Part shown: in pieces, positions 12,465 to 22,756 of the stretch
How positions within the stretch are numbered: the stretch's first letter is position 1
Layout of the letters: each line of letters opens with the position of its first letter
Assembly (NCBI GenBank): GCA_007922195.1
Contig: ML682059.1
Span: forward strand, 16,882,205-16,946,204
Origin: Podocnemis expansa
Taxonomy: Eukaryota; Chordata; Testudines; Podocnemididae
Length of the DNA stretch: 64,000 nt
Direction of reading: 5' to 3'
The notes under the pieces: model-generated
Seen by the model: only the letters and a program-made list of their open reading frames with translations
What the model was told of the DNA's origin: nothing
The model's database searches: none
Program-made: the position numbers and the translations under genes

Positions 12465-12917
12465 GAATTCTCGTTGTTTTCACCTAAACTTTGGGAGTCT
12501 GGGGTTTCTTTCCTCACAATGTTTCTACAGGGTCTATTCTGTTTAAATTCCTTAGGGTAAGATTTATCATGTTAGTAGTTAATAACGTTCATTATGTTTG
12601 TTTTTAGGAAGTATTTTAATGTGAGGAGGGTAACTGAATCCTGGAGCCTTACTAAAGTCTAGATACACCACATCTACTTCTTCCCCTCTATGCACAAGAC
12701 TTGTTACCCCATCATAGCAAACTGTCTGGTTGCTTTGACATGATTTGTTCTTGACAAATCCATGCTGGCTATCATTTAATACCTTATTTTCTTCTGGATG
12801 TTTGCTAATAGATTCTTTAGTTATTTTCTCCATTATTTTTCCTGATACAGAGGTTAAACTGACTGGTCTGTAGTGCCCTGTGTTGTCCTTTTTTCCCTTT
12901 TAATAGATGGGCTCTAT

Positions 12918-13319
12918 GGGTGTGTTCACACAACAGTCTTATTTCAAAACAACAGAGGTTTTTTTGAAATAAGAAAGGCCATGTTCACATGACACACCGT
13001 TGTTTCAAAACAATGGGTTCCGTTGTTTCGAAACAACGGCGTTGTTTTGAAACAACTTAAACCCCATGTGGGGACAAAACAACATTGTTTCGAAATGATT
13101 GTTTCGAAACAATGCCGTCTGAACATGTTGTTTCGAAACAACGGTGACTCGTTTTGAAATAACTGTTGTCTGAACATGCTATTTCAATTCCTGCTTTTTT
13201 CCTTAATTCAAATGAACAAACTGTTAATTCAAATTAACTTCTTTTGAAATAAGGTGTTATTTCAATACAACTTGTTTCGAAACAACTTGTATCGAAATAA
13301 CCCCCTGTGTGTAAACATA
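12918..13319. mobile_element. PIF/Harbinger MITE, GTTTCGAAAC family, copy 2 (inverted)
   Basis: The left end is GGGTGTGTTCACACAACAG; the right end decays to GTGTGTAAACATAT. The body is the reverse complement of the copy at 9167-9571, including the CCCCATGTGGGG core at about 13063-13074 and the repeated GTTGTTTCGAAACAAC words. It splits the antisense CR1 ORF2, so it inserted after the CR1. Confidence 0.85.
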
Positions 13320-13978
13320 TATATCTACTCTTTCCTCATCCTCTAGGATTTCTCCAGCCTTCCACGATTTTTCAGAGATTACAGCCTGAAATTTGGACTT
13401 GAATAGAGAGTGCAACTGAGATATGGGGGCCAGATAATTTTCAGATATCTGCTGAGTCAGCTCCTTAAATATTCTAGCGTGCATATCATCAGGCCCTGGT
13501 CACTTGAAGACATCTAAACTGTCTAAGTAATTTTTAATTTGTTCTTTCCCTATTTGGGCTTCTGATCCTATCCCATTTTTACTGCCCTCCACTACATCAG
13601 GCATTCAGTTGCTACAAACCTTCTCGGTGAGGACCAAAACAAATAAATTATTTAGTTCTTCTGCCATTTCCACATTTTCTGTAATTGTTTTTCCTTCTTT
13701 ATTGACTAATGGTCCTACACTGTCCTTGGTCTTCCTTTTGTTTCTAATGTATTTGAAAAATGCTTTCTTGTTACCCTTTATGTCTTCAGCTAGTCTGATC
13801 TTGGTTTGTGCCTTGGCCTTTCTGATTTTGCCCCTGCATAACTGTGTTATTTGTTTATAGTCATCATTTCTGATTTGATCTAGCTTCCTCTTTTTGTAGG
13901 ACTCTTTATTTTTAGATTATTGCAAATCTACTGGTTAACCCAAGTAGTCTCTTGCCATACTTCCTATCTTTTCTATGT

Positions 13979-14905
13979 TCCAAAGGGGTAGCTGTGTTAG
14001 TCTAGTTTAATAAAACAAACAAAGAATCTCATGTCATGACTAATACATTCATTTATTATATGCTCTTTTGTGGGAGAAAATCCCACTTTGTCAGAAGCTT
14101 TGAAGATGGGGGAACTTACAGAACTGGAGGAAATAAATGCAGGGAAATGTAAGTCATGGGATCAGGTCACACTGCAACAGCAAATCAAAGCCCTTGTTAA
14201 AATTCAAACACTGGGAAACAGCATATAGAGGAAGATGAGCTCAAATCACCTGTTGTAATGGGAGAAAAATCCAAAGTCTCTATTAATCCCTGAAGCAATG
14301 CAATCAAATTTTCAAATAAATTCAATCTCCTCAGTGTCTCTTTGAACCCTTGATCTAGTATTCATCTGCTTGAGCACCACAACTAATAAATCATCAATGG
14401 AGTGTTCAGGAAGATTGAAGTGCTGACCCACTGTTTGTAGAATGTTGTGATTTCTGATGTCTGAATTATGCTCATTTATTCTTTTGCAAAGAATACTGTC
14501 CTGTTTGTCCAATATATAATGCAGAGGGACATTTCTGGCACATGATGGCATAAATCAGGTTGGTGAATGAGAAGGTCAGTGAGCCTTTGATAGAATAGTT
14601 GGTTTTATTAGGTCCTTCAGGGCTTAATAGGGACTGTGGATTTTTCTCTCATTACAATAGGTGATTTGACTCATCTTCCTCTATATGCTGTTCCGCAGTG
14701 TTTGAATCTTAACAATGGATTTGATTTGCTGTGACAGCGTGACCTGATCCCATGACTTACACTTCCCTGCATTTATTTCCTCCCATTCTGTAAGTTCCTC
14801 CATCTTCAAACATTCTGATGAAGTAGGATTTTCTTCCATAAAAGCTCTCACAATAAATTTGTTAGTCTTTCAGTGACACAGGACTCCTTGTTTGTTTTCT
14901 ACTTC
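13979..14905. mobile_element. Fold-back Penelope-like insertion with GIY-YIG remnant
   Basis: It starts TCCAAAGGGGTAGCTGTGTT, the outer end of the Penelope terminal repeat, and ends GACACAGGACTCCTTGTTTG, the same terminal region in the other orientation. Arms of roughly 300 bases (about 13990-14300 and 14620-14900) are inverted copies of the element's 3' UTR plus terminal repeat. Between them, on the minus strand (14551-14312), lies the end of a Penelope ORF: LHYILDKQDSILCKRINEHN, then VGQHFNLPEHSIDDL and R-x-RDTEEIEFI, the GIY-YIG endonuclease pattern with its terminal E. The copy lies in antisense CR1; short TTCTATG / TTCCTATG words flank it as a possible target duplication. Confidence 0.75.
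14815..14850 (+). ncRNA. Hammerhead-like hairpin (right arm of fold-back Penelope)
   Basis: CTGATGA, an AAGTAGGATTTTCTTCCAT hairpin, AAAA and GCTCTC follow the plan of the other Penelope terminal hairpins in the window. GAAA has become AAAA, so this copy is degraded. The left arm of the same element carries the inverted counterpart at about 14052-14098. Confidence 0.3.
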
Positions 14906-15030
14906 CTATGTAGTGCAATAGTTTATTCATGTGGCCTTAATAATGTTTCTTTGGAAAAACTGGCAGCTGTCTTCAGTTGCTTTTCCTCTCAGACATTTTT
15001 CCCCTGGGATCCTACCTACTAACTCCCTGA

Positions 15031-15273
15031 AAAATGACAATACTATTATTCCAGCAGTATCTAATTTTATAGCCAACATTCTGGGCTCCTCACAATTAAC
15101 AATGAGGTAAGGCTTGAAACTGTTTTGGCGGTACTCATGGACAACCTTTTCCTTGTTCTTTAGTCATTCTGTTTAATTTCTCTTCAGTTTTGACAGAATG
15201 GATAACAAGATCCTACCAATTGCATTGCATGAACTGGTGAGGTGACATTATGGCTTCCACCTGTATCTGACAG
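15031..15273. other. Unassigned DNA
   Basis: Nothing recognised between the CR1 ORF2 relic and the hAT-like region that follows. Confidence 0.5.
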
Positions 15274-16160
15274 CAGATCGGCGGTCCCCATCCTGTGGGC
15301 TTGGGGCTAAAAGTGGCCTATGGGAGTTTCAAAGTGGCCTGTGTTCTTCCCCTTTTGCTCCTACTTGCTGCAGAAAGCAGCTGCTGCCTGAGGACTCAGG
15401 TGAAGAGTTTCCATGAGGCTAAAGACTGGAGCAGACTCCTTAATACAGCCAAAGGGATGGGACATAAGCATTCCTCTCCACCTGGGGTCAGCAGGGAGCA
15501 CAACAGAGCATTCTACCTAGGTCAGGGGTCAGTAACGCAAAAGATAAGAAGTGTGATTTTTTTTTTTTTTTTTTACAATTCCTTCAATAACCAAGTGTTT
15601 TGAGAGCCGCAATGAGTGTAGCATCCTGGTAGAAGGCAGACGGAGCTGGCTCAGGGTATCTGCAACAGGGTGGTGGGTGGTGTGGAGCCCAGAAACAGGA
15701 GCAGGCCCCCACAGCAGTGGGTTGGGGGCTGGAGTTGGGGCACAGGCCACCTGCAGGGTCCCCTGGTTCCAGGGTCGGGGGGCAGAGCCACATGAGGCAA
15801 TCAAACAGCCACATGCAGCTCCAGAGCCTGAGGTTGCCTGACCTAGGTCCAGAGGTTTTGGTGTCCCTGATGAAGTCAGACTGAAGGCAGAACCAGTCTG
15901 TCATTCCGCTAGCTGCAGCAGGGACCCACTGCACAGTAAACCAAGCAGAGCACACAGGGTTACAGGACCCTGAAGTTCCCCTGCTGTGGTGGTGGTGGTG
16001 GTGGGGGGGCAGATCAATGAAGAAGCACCCTCCTTACTGAGCTCCTTCTATCTGGCTTCAGTGAAGAGGTGAGGAGTGGGTGATGGTGGATACTGGTGGC
16101 TGTTCAGGGATATAAATATGATATCTGTGTCTTTCAAGCTAAAAGGTTGGGAACAAGTAC
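15274..16160. mobile_element. Possible outer hAT element
   Basis: The left end CAGATCGGCGGTCCCCATCC and the right end, which reads on the other strand CTGTACTTGTTCCCAACCTT, resemble degenerate forms of the hAT terminus CAGTGGTTCCCAACCTTTT. I cannot find a clear 8-bp duplication. The interior has no transposase motif and contains a well-defined hAT MITE at 15523-15840. A decayed solo element is likely but unproven. Confidence 0.3.
15523..15840. mobile_element. hAT MITE with perfect 8-bp target duplication
   Basis: The element starts CAGGGGTCAGTAACGC and ends GAGGTTGCCTG, a short imperfect inverted repeat of the CAGGGGTC-x-GCAACC type. ACCTAGGT occurs directly before it (15515-15522) and directly after it (15841-15848). 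It is 318 bp, the 3' two-thirds are GC-rich, and it has no coding capacity. Confidence 0.85.
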
Positions 16161-16432
16161 AGTAGATAGTGGTAGCAACCAATTAAGTTACTTGTTTTCC
16201 AGGTACTTCATATCCTGTCACCATTCTTATTCAACATATATGTAAGGCAGGCTTAGGACCTGTGCCTAACAGCTTCTGAAGTGGAGCAACTAATCTGCAT
16301 GGGTCCTGTATTAGAATGGTATTTGCATACTGGGTGCAGGGCATAGTGGGTAATGGTATCTGGGGTTCATCTGCTCACAAATCTGTCAATATCTGTAATT
16401 CTACTGAAGGGAAATACAAAATACTGTCTTTT

Positions 16433-17804
16433 TGTAAATTGCTACTCTCTGCTGGTTTCAAATCTGTCTGGATTAGTTAAAGGGTAAAAACTACCCTTAG
16501 TTAAAAAGAGGCTTGTAAAAAAGGTGACTGCATATTTCACCCCCCCCCCCAAAAGGGAAGAAAGGGGTGGGGTTTTTGTATTAGGTCTTTTTGGAGGTAT
16601 TCTTCTATCATCTCAGCCCCCACTGTCAAATGATAGTTCTGGCTGGGCTTATTTGAGGCTCCTTTGCTGTATTAAAGACAGTAGGTGTCTACATGCTACT
16701 TGATGTTTAAGAGCTGCTGTGACTAGTGAAAGGCAGGCTCTCTAAGCTGAGAGGGAACTCCCCTTCTCTGAGCTGAAATTACTGAAGAGGAGCAGCAGAT
16801 GGAGAGAGCAGCCAGAGCCTGTGGTGAGCTGGGTGGCATGACTGACCAGAGAGCAGAACTAGCGAACAGTGGAAGGTGAGAGTGGCTAGCGGTGAGCTGG
16901 GGGGTGAGAGTGACTGGAGGGCAGAGCCAGTGGGCAGTGGGAAGAGCCAAGGAACAGTTCTAGGCTGTGTTGACACACAGGCATTATTTCAATACAAGTT
17001 GTGTCGAAACAACTTGTATTGAAATAATGCCTTATTTCGAAATAACTTAATTCGACTTAACAGTTTGTTAATTCGAATTAAAGAAAAAAGCTCAAAGCGA
17101 AATAGCAGTTTCAGGCAAAAGTTATTTTGAAACAAGTCACTGTTGTTTCAAAACAACATGTTCGGACTGCATTGTTTCGAAACAACTGTTTCAAAACAAC
17201 ATTGTTTCGCCCCGAAATGGGGTTTAAGTTGTTTCGAAACAACGGCGTTGTTTCAAAACAATGGGTGCCGTTGTTTCGAAACAACTGTGCGTCGTGTGAA
17301 CAGGGTATTTCTTATTTTGAAACAACCTCTGTTGTTTCGAAATAAGAGTGCTGTGTGAACACAGCCCTAGAGGATGGAGTGAGTGACCAGTAGATGGTGT
17401 CGGCAGACAGCTTGCATGAAGGACACTCCCTATGTTGATTGGGAGCCTAGTTAGTGCTGATTCCACAGACCAGTGCCAGTTTTGTCAGTAAGTCTTGTAT
17501 GTTCTGTTATGTGGTGTGGGTTGTTGGGAACTTTGCTCTGTACTGACTAGCTAGATCAGTGCTGATTTCTGTTATTTGGTCTTTTACACTCTGTTTTGCT
17601 ACTGTTAAAAGTTCTGTTTACTACACTCAGTCTCATGCATGCGACTGGGGAAGCCTTACCCTTTGGGGTGCCCAGGAAACAGTGCAGGATTCCCAGAAAT
17701 CTGGGTGGGGACTCAAGCCGTTTGGTGGTGCTACATTATTGGGAAACCCCTAAGTGTAGAATCTGGCCCTTGTTCTGCCAGCCTGCCCTGGCAGAAGGGT
17801 TACA
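16433..17804 (+). mobile_element. Candidate ERV-like solo LTR, split by a MITE
   Basis: The segment begins TGTAAATTGC and ends GGGTTACA, so it has TG..CA-type termini. The 3' third (17640-17800) has a layout I associate with turtle endogenous retrovirus LTRs: GGGGTGCCCAGGAAACAGTG, then GTGGGGACTCAAGCCG and GCAGAAGGGTTACA. No internal retroviral genes, primer-binding site or second LTR is visible. A 404-bp Harbinger MITE (16963-17366) interrupts it. I did not find a matching flanking duplication, and the 5' boundary is approximate. Confidence 0.4.
16963..17366. mobile_element. PIF/Harbinger MITE, GTTTCGAAAC family, copy 3, TSD CTA
   Basis: The ends GGCTGTGTTGACACAC and GTGTGAACACAGCC are inverted repeats. 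CTA precedes (16960-16962) and follows (17367-17369), a clean 3-bp duplication as expected for PIF/Harbinger. Length is 404 bp and it is collinear with the copy at 9167-9571. It is the least decayed of the three: many words remain GTTGTTTCGAAACAAC with intact CpG, suggesting a young insertion. Confidence 0.9.
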
Positions 17805-19879
17805 TATACATAGTATCCTTTTGGAGAATTGTCTGATGCTTACATGTATACTTAATAGTATATTAGCATGCTACTGGCATGCATGTTTATTTTCTGTTTT
17901 CTGGAAAGCTGAGAAGCACTATTGAATACAAGCTGCCATATCTGTGAGACATAGCCACATGGATGGAAGCTGCTAGCTAACATTGAACTCACAGAAGACA
18001 GGGACAAGAAAAAATGTTCCAGGAGTTTGAGAAGACAATGACTGTGCTGAAAACTGTATACTGAGGAAATCTGCCCCCACCCACACCACCCAATTACCAA
18101 AGTTATATTCAGTGTTGAAATATTATTACACTTATCTTTTATTCTTGAGAAGCAGAATTATAGGAGTAATGTCTTCCTCCAGCTCAGAATAGACTTTGCC
18201 CATTATTCTTGGATCATGGAATCACTGTTTATTTCAGAGTGGATTACTCAATTTCCTCTACCTTGGGTGTCAATCAAGGATACCTAATGTTCCAGCTTGT
18301 CCAACATGCCTCACCCCACTTCTGAGCAGAATGAGCTGTGGAGACTACATCTCACTATGTTCCTCAACCACATGTGTCCTCCCATCCAGCAAAGAATCCA
18401 ATTCAGGGTCTCTGTTCTAGTCTTTAATGGACTATAACCAGCTTATGTCAGAGATGAACTCCCATTTATAACCCACTCCCTGGGATCAGCAAAGACATGG
18501 AGCCAGAATGGCATGCACAAAACTCTTAACTTTTAGTCCTGGATTCTACATTGTGGAACAGCCTACCTAAGCATGTTCTAGATTCACCATGTAAAATGCC
18601 ATAAGGCAATGTTAACTCCACCTTTCTCAATAGAATTATAAGTTACTGAAGCATGTAACAACAAAAGCAGAGCCTATTTTAGCTTGTGATATACACTCTT
18701 ACTATGTTCAGTACTTAGCTATTATAGCATCTGGTTGTCTATGCAAGAGACACAATGGCATTTTGAAGTAAGTATTCTTCTGCATGTAATTTCAGCACAT
18801 GAAGGTCTCAGTTTTTACTACAGATCTTAGTTATCCAATTTGCCCTGAAAATAACATGTATATGTCACCTTCAGGAATATCTAACTAGATGTCCCAGGAC
18901 TGGAATTAGATATCAAGTGGTAGTCCAGAAATGAGCTGACATACCTGTAGTTGGCATAGCTACAAGGTGTGTATGGCATGAGACAGAATATGGTTTTCAG
19001 CCAGTTCCTTGCTACAGCCTTGACAGATAATGTCTTGTGCTTGATGTCAGCTATTCTCTGACTGCCAGTTTGATGGCAGATTTTGCTAGGGATGACTTTT
19101 ATCTACACTGACAACCAAAATATAGTGAAAAATATTGCTATAGTTCTGAGATGAGAGTGAAAGGGCTATGTGTGAACTGCCAGTCAGAAACAGCAGAATA
19201 TAAATACACATTATTTAGTGTCACTTACCAATATAAAACACTCATAAAGACCGAAGTGATAGCTTCATCAGTGGAACAGAGGAGTAAGCTTCACACAGAA
19301 ATTACATCTTCCTTAGAATAGAGAAGGACGAGCAAATAGCACTGTTGGAAGGATCGTATCTTCCAAAGGAACATGTGACCATGTTCTGAGATTCATCTTT
19401 GAGATCAACAGGTTCACAACAGCCAGCAGCCACCAACCTCAGATACGCTAGTGTCTCAACCTTGACAAGTGGTGTGTGTAAAAATGTATTTACACTCAGC
19501 CAAAATCTTTTGGCTGCAGAGCGAGTGAGCTAATTCCTCCAGGCACTTATGATTTTCGTAATCTTTCTTTGATATATAGTCTATTACATGAACAAAACCA
19601 AACCAAAAATCAAACCAAAAACCACACACTAATTACATTAAGAAGAGGAAGGATTGCAAAGTGAAGCACTCAAAATTTAGCAAGTGTTGGAATTAAGATT
19701 CTTTTTTGCAACCTTAATTCAGACCCTTTGCCTAATATGTAATAATAGAGTATTGCCTGTCATTACATAAGAAATCTGAAACGTTTTAACTAAGGAACAT
19801 TAAGCAAGAATGGAGAGGTTAAATTACATTTGTTTATGGCATCAGTGAGACAACTACCATAGTACTGTCTCTTGTTCTG
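17805..19879. other. Unassigned AT-rich DNA
   Basis: No gene, RNA or transposon recognised. Short open frames show no motif. Two AAACCAAACC-type A-rich stretches lie near 19590-19625. Confidence 0.45.
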
Positions 19880-20533
19880 GTGCACATGGTTTAAAAAAGA
19901 TGTTGTTAAATTGGAGAAGTTTCAGAGAAGAGTTACAAAAATTATTCCAGGTCCAGAAAACATATAAATCTATTTAGCTTCAGAAGGTTAAGTAATAATT
20001 TTATCACGGCATACAATACATGAGAAGATTTCAAGTGTTAACTCTTTAATTTTGCAGACAGAACTAAAAGATCAAATGATCAGAAGATGAAAACATCAAA
20101 CTGGAAACAGGGTGCAAATATTTTACTATGGGCATGTCCACACAGGGTTCTTATTTCGAAACAACAGAGGTTGTTTCGAAATAAGAAGTGCCATGGCCAC
20201 ACGACGCACGGCCATTTCGAAAGAAGCAAACCGCTTGTTTCGAAATGGCCGTGTTCCTTTCGAAATAAGTTAAACCTCGTTACCTATCGAAAGAGCGTTG
20301 TTTCGAAACGGTTGTTTCGAAACAACGCCAAAGAGACATGCCGTTTCAAAATAACGGTTATTTCTAAACGAATTGTTTCAAAATAACCGTTTTAATGGCC
20401 ATGTTATTTCGAAACAACAGTTGTTTCGAAATAACCGGCTGACCTTCCTCCCAGGGTGCACAGCGCCCTGGGGGAAGTCCCTGCCTGGGTTTGCCTGTGA
20501 GGCAACGTGGCAGGGAGGGCTGACACAGGCAGC

Positions 20534-22624
20534 ATGGCCCAGCAGCCAGGCCCCGCAGCTGCCACACACAGGAGGGCTCCTGTGTGGATGCAGGAGGACG
20601 TGCAGTGCCTCCTGGACATCTGGCAGCAGCCAGATATCCTTCAGCAGTTCCGGGCCAGCCACCGGAACTGCGATGTGTATAGTGACATCGCAGATGCGAT
20701 GTCCCAAGGAGGGCACCCCCGGAGCACTGAACAGGTACGGAGCAAGATAAAAACACTCTGGCAGGAGTATGCCCACACCCGGGATGCCCAGGCACTGCAG
20801 GGGCCTGGCAGCCAGGCCACCTGCCCATATTTTGAGGCCCTGGATGCCTTCCTGGGCACACAGCCCAGCGGTGCCCCCACTGCGGCTGTGGACACCTCCG
20901 GGGGGCCTCAGAGCCCCTCGTCAGGCCTGGAGGCAGCCGCCTCCGACATCTCCTTCGGGGGACCTCGAGCTGCAGCACCACCAGCGGCGGAGGCCAGCCC
21001 CACGACCCCAGAGCTGTTCCTGGCCATGGAGGCGGACAGCAGCGTGGAGGAGCAGGGGCCCACCACCACTCCAGGCTCCGACTCTGACCCCGGAACATCT
21101 CAGCGGACCTCCGGAGTCCCCGTGGGTAAGTATGCCCCCCCCCATGGAGGCACACAGGGCTGGGCCTTTCCAGCAGGTCCAGGGATGGGTAGAGGCCAGG
21201 GCCGGGCACCGGGGCGGGTAGGGCCCAGGGTTCATGGGCTCGGAGGGGCCCCCTGGCCACGGGTCCCACGGACACAGGTGGCACCGCGGTCAAAGGCCCC
21301 TGTGTGCCGGGGGGTGGTGACCAGGGACTGGCTAGGAAAGATGCAGCAGCATCTTGGGTGGGGTGGAGAGCAGACAGGGCACACCACTGGCCAGTGGTCT
21401 CAGGAGACCTCCAAGGGCAAGGCGTGGCTGGGTCCAGTTCACCCTTGTGGGCACCACAAGCATGTATGCCTCCAGGGTACGGGTCCCAGATGTCTGGCAA
21501 AAGGAGACCATGGTCTCCTTTCTTCTGCTCTGTTCTTCTTTTTATCCTCCCATTCTCTGTCTAGCAGGCAGGTCAAAATACAGGGGTTTGTCAGGCTTTT
21601 TCCCAGAGGGGCTGAAGGATCCTGGACTGCCAGAGAATACCGATGTATATGGGAAAGTGTCCCAGGGCCCCTTAAACCCTGATGACTATCTCGGCCAGAC
21701 AACCTTCTTGCCCAGGGTCCTCCAATGTCCTCCATCGGGTACCGTCCCAGCCTCCTTCCAAGGCTTTGGGGACCAGGAGCCCTACCCCAGGGCAATGTCC
21801 CACAGGATCCTGGGACCCACTGACAGTCAGGGCACAGGCGTGTGCTGCAGACAGGTGCACACAGACGGGACCAGCAGGCGGCAGAGGCTAACTGTGTTTT
21901 TTGCGTCTCTGCAGCACGTCGCAGAGCCCCTCCGCAAGGGCCGGCACCCACGCCCGGACCCCACCGCCCAAGCCCCAGGACACTGCGGCGACGGTGGAGG
22001 GCCCCCAGGACCCGCACTGAGCTCCTGGAGAGCCTAGAGGAGCTCGGGGAGATGATGCACACTGCCACCCAGGCCTGGAGGCGGGAGCAGGCGCAGCGGC
22101 AGGCGGCTGGGCTCCGTTCCCTGGAGCAGCTTGCAGGTGCTGAGGACAGGGTGGCGAGGGCACTAGAGGTCCTGGCAGTGGAGCTCCCAGCTGCTATTCT
22201 GCAGCAGGCTGCAGCCATCCCGCCAGCTAGGAGAGGGCCTGGCTCCCCGACGGCGCCAGGAGACATCACCGCCCCAGCAAGGACAGCGGGCGGAGGGCAG
22301 CCGTGGGCGCAGGCCAGGCATGCCCCCCCCCCCGGACCCTCCCACAGGCGTTGCCTAACCCTCCCCGCCCCAGGACCTCTTCACCCCTGTCCCCTGCCAA
22401 GTTCATGTTCCCTCCCCAAGTCCCCTCCCAAGTCCCCTGCCAAGTTCATGTTCCCTCCCCAACTCCCCTCCCAAGTCCCCTGCCAAGTTCATGTTCCCTC
22501 CCCAACTCCCCTCCCAAGTCCCCTGCCAAGTTCCCTGCCAAGTTCATGTTCCCTCCCCCGGACCTCCCCAGATTGCCCCGTCCCGTATCGCCCCCATCCC
22601 TTCCCTTATTGTGATTGTGAATAA
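20534..22624 (+). CDS. Harbinger SANT/Myb-like (trihelix) DNA-binding protein, two exons
   Basis: I propose exon 1 at 20534-21125 and exon 2 at 21915-22624. ATG 20534 has a strong context (AGC-ATG-G); the upstream frame opens only with GTG. Exon 1 ends at the donor G|GTAAGT; exon 2 begins after TGCAG. The junction keeps the frame and gives about 433 aa. Residues about 16-107 form a SANT/Myb-like domain: W18, CLLDIW (to W30), CDVYSDIADAM, EQVRSKIKTLW and YFEALDAFLG. Low-complexity sequence rich in P, S and A follows. Exon 2 starts with an Arg-rich stretch and the helical, coiled-coil-like ELLESLEELGEMMHTATQAW, then prolines encoded by a minisatellite. In Harbinger elements this partner binds the ends and brings the transposase to the nucleus. 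A genomic readthrough frame runs to 21682. The splice model is inferred. Confidence 0.7.
22396..22557. repeat. 43-bp minisatellite in 3' part of the Myb-like gene
   Basis: Units starting GCCAAGTTCATGTTCCCTCC repeat at 22396, 22439, 22482 and 22525, an exact 43-bp spacing; the last unit has a 14-base partial duplication. Because 43 is not a multiple of 3, successive units are read in different frames (SSCSLPKSPPKS, then KFMFPPQLPSQV and so on), so a Pro/Ser/Val tail is produced in any frame. It encodes the C-terminus of the predicted protein. Confidence 0.9.
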
Positions 22625-22657
22625 TCCCCTGGAAAGTTATTCTTGGTTGTCTGTGTT

Positions 22658-22663
22658 TTTATT
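22658..22663 (-). promoter_or_regulatory. Poly(A) signal of the transposase gene
   Basis: On the minus strand this reads AATAAA, about 94 bases after the transposase stop codon and only 34 bases from the end of the convergent plus-strand gene. Confidence 0.6.
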
Positions 22664-22756
22664 TGTGCAGGGGGTTGGCAGTGTGGGTGGATGGGTGCGG
22701 GCTGGCTGTGGGTGGACGGGGGGAGATGGTGTTTTGGTGCAGGGCAGGCCTGGTCC

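Larger units (their letters stand above)
11820..12500 (+). mobile_element. Penelope-like element 3' terminal fragment, split by a MITE
   Basis: Bases 11882-11935 carry the terminal-repeat signature seen in the other Penelope fragments here: CTAATGAAGTGGG, a hairpin, CCCACGAAAGCTTATGC and CTGTTAGTCT. It is then interrupted at about 11941 by the Harbinger-like element 11942-12464 and resumes as CACAGAATTCTCGTTGTTTT, matching CACAGGACTCCTTGTTTG of the other copies. The upstream stretch 11826-11865 is shared with 13392-13430. Confidence 0.6.
12560..15030 (-). pseudogene. CR1 LINE ORF2, antisense, interrupted by two insertions
   Basis: Read on the minus strand, the pieces line up along CR1 ORF2 from the endonuclease-RT linker into the RT. 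At about 13900-13610 the frame reads [19 protein letters not shown], then [20 protein letters not shown] and MAEELNNLF, the typical linker. At 13490-13330 comes PGPDDMHARIFKEL and later EKSWKAGEI. At 12833-12640 comes DSQHGFVKNKSCQ and EVDVVYLDFSKA, the RT block with the YLDF-x-KAFD motif degraded to KAPG. The copy is interrupted by a Penelope fold-back insertion (about 13979-14900) and a Harbinger MITE (12918-13319), and carries in-frame stops. The endonuclease and the YADD palm motif are not seen. Confidence 0.8.

Noticed and set aside
9167..17366. CRISPR-like array, from the regularly recurring GTTGTTTCGAAACAAC words
   Set aside because: Words are palindromes with irregular spacing inside transposon termini in a vertebrate genome; there are no unique spacers of equal length.
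20364..21500. 378-codon minus-strand frame across the SANT/Myb-like gene
   Set aside because: It is the antisense shadow of the GC-rich coding exon and intron and has no family motif, while the plus strand has a clear SANT pattern.
20507..21682. 391-codon frame taken as the full SANT/Myb-like protein
   Set aside because: It opens with GTG, not ATG, and reads through a good splice donor at 21126 into sequence without features; the ATG at 20534 and splicing to 21915 fit better.
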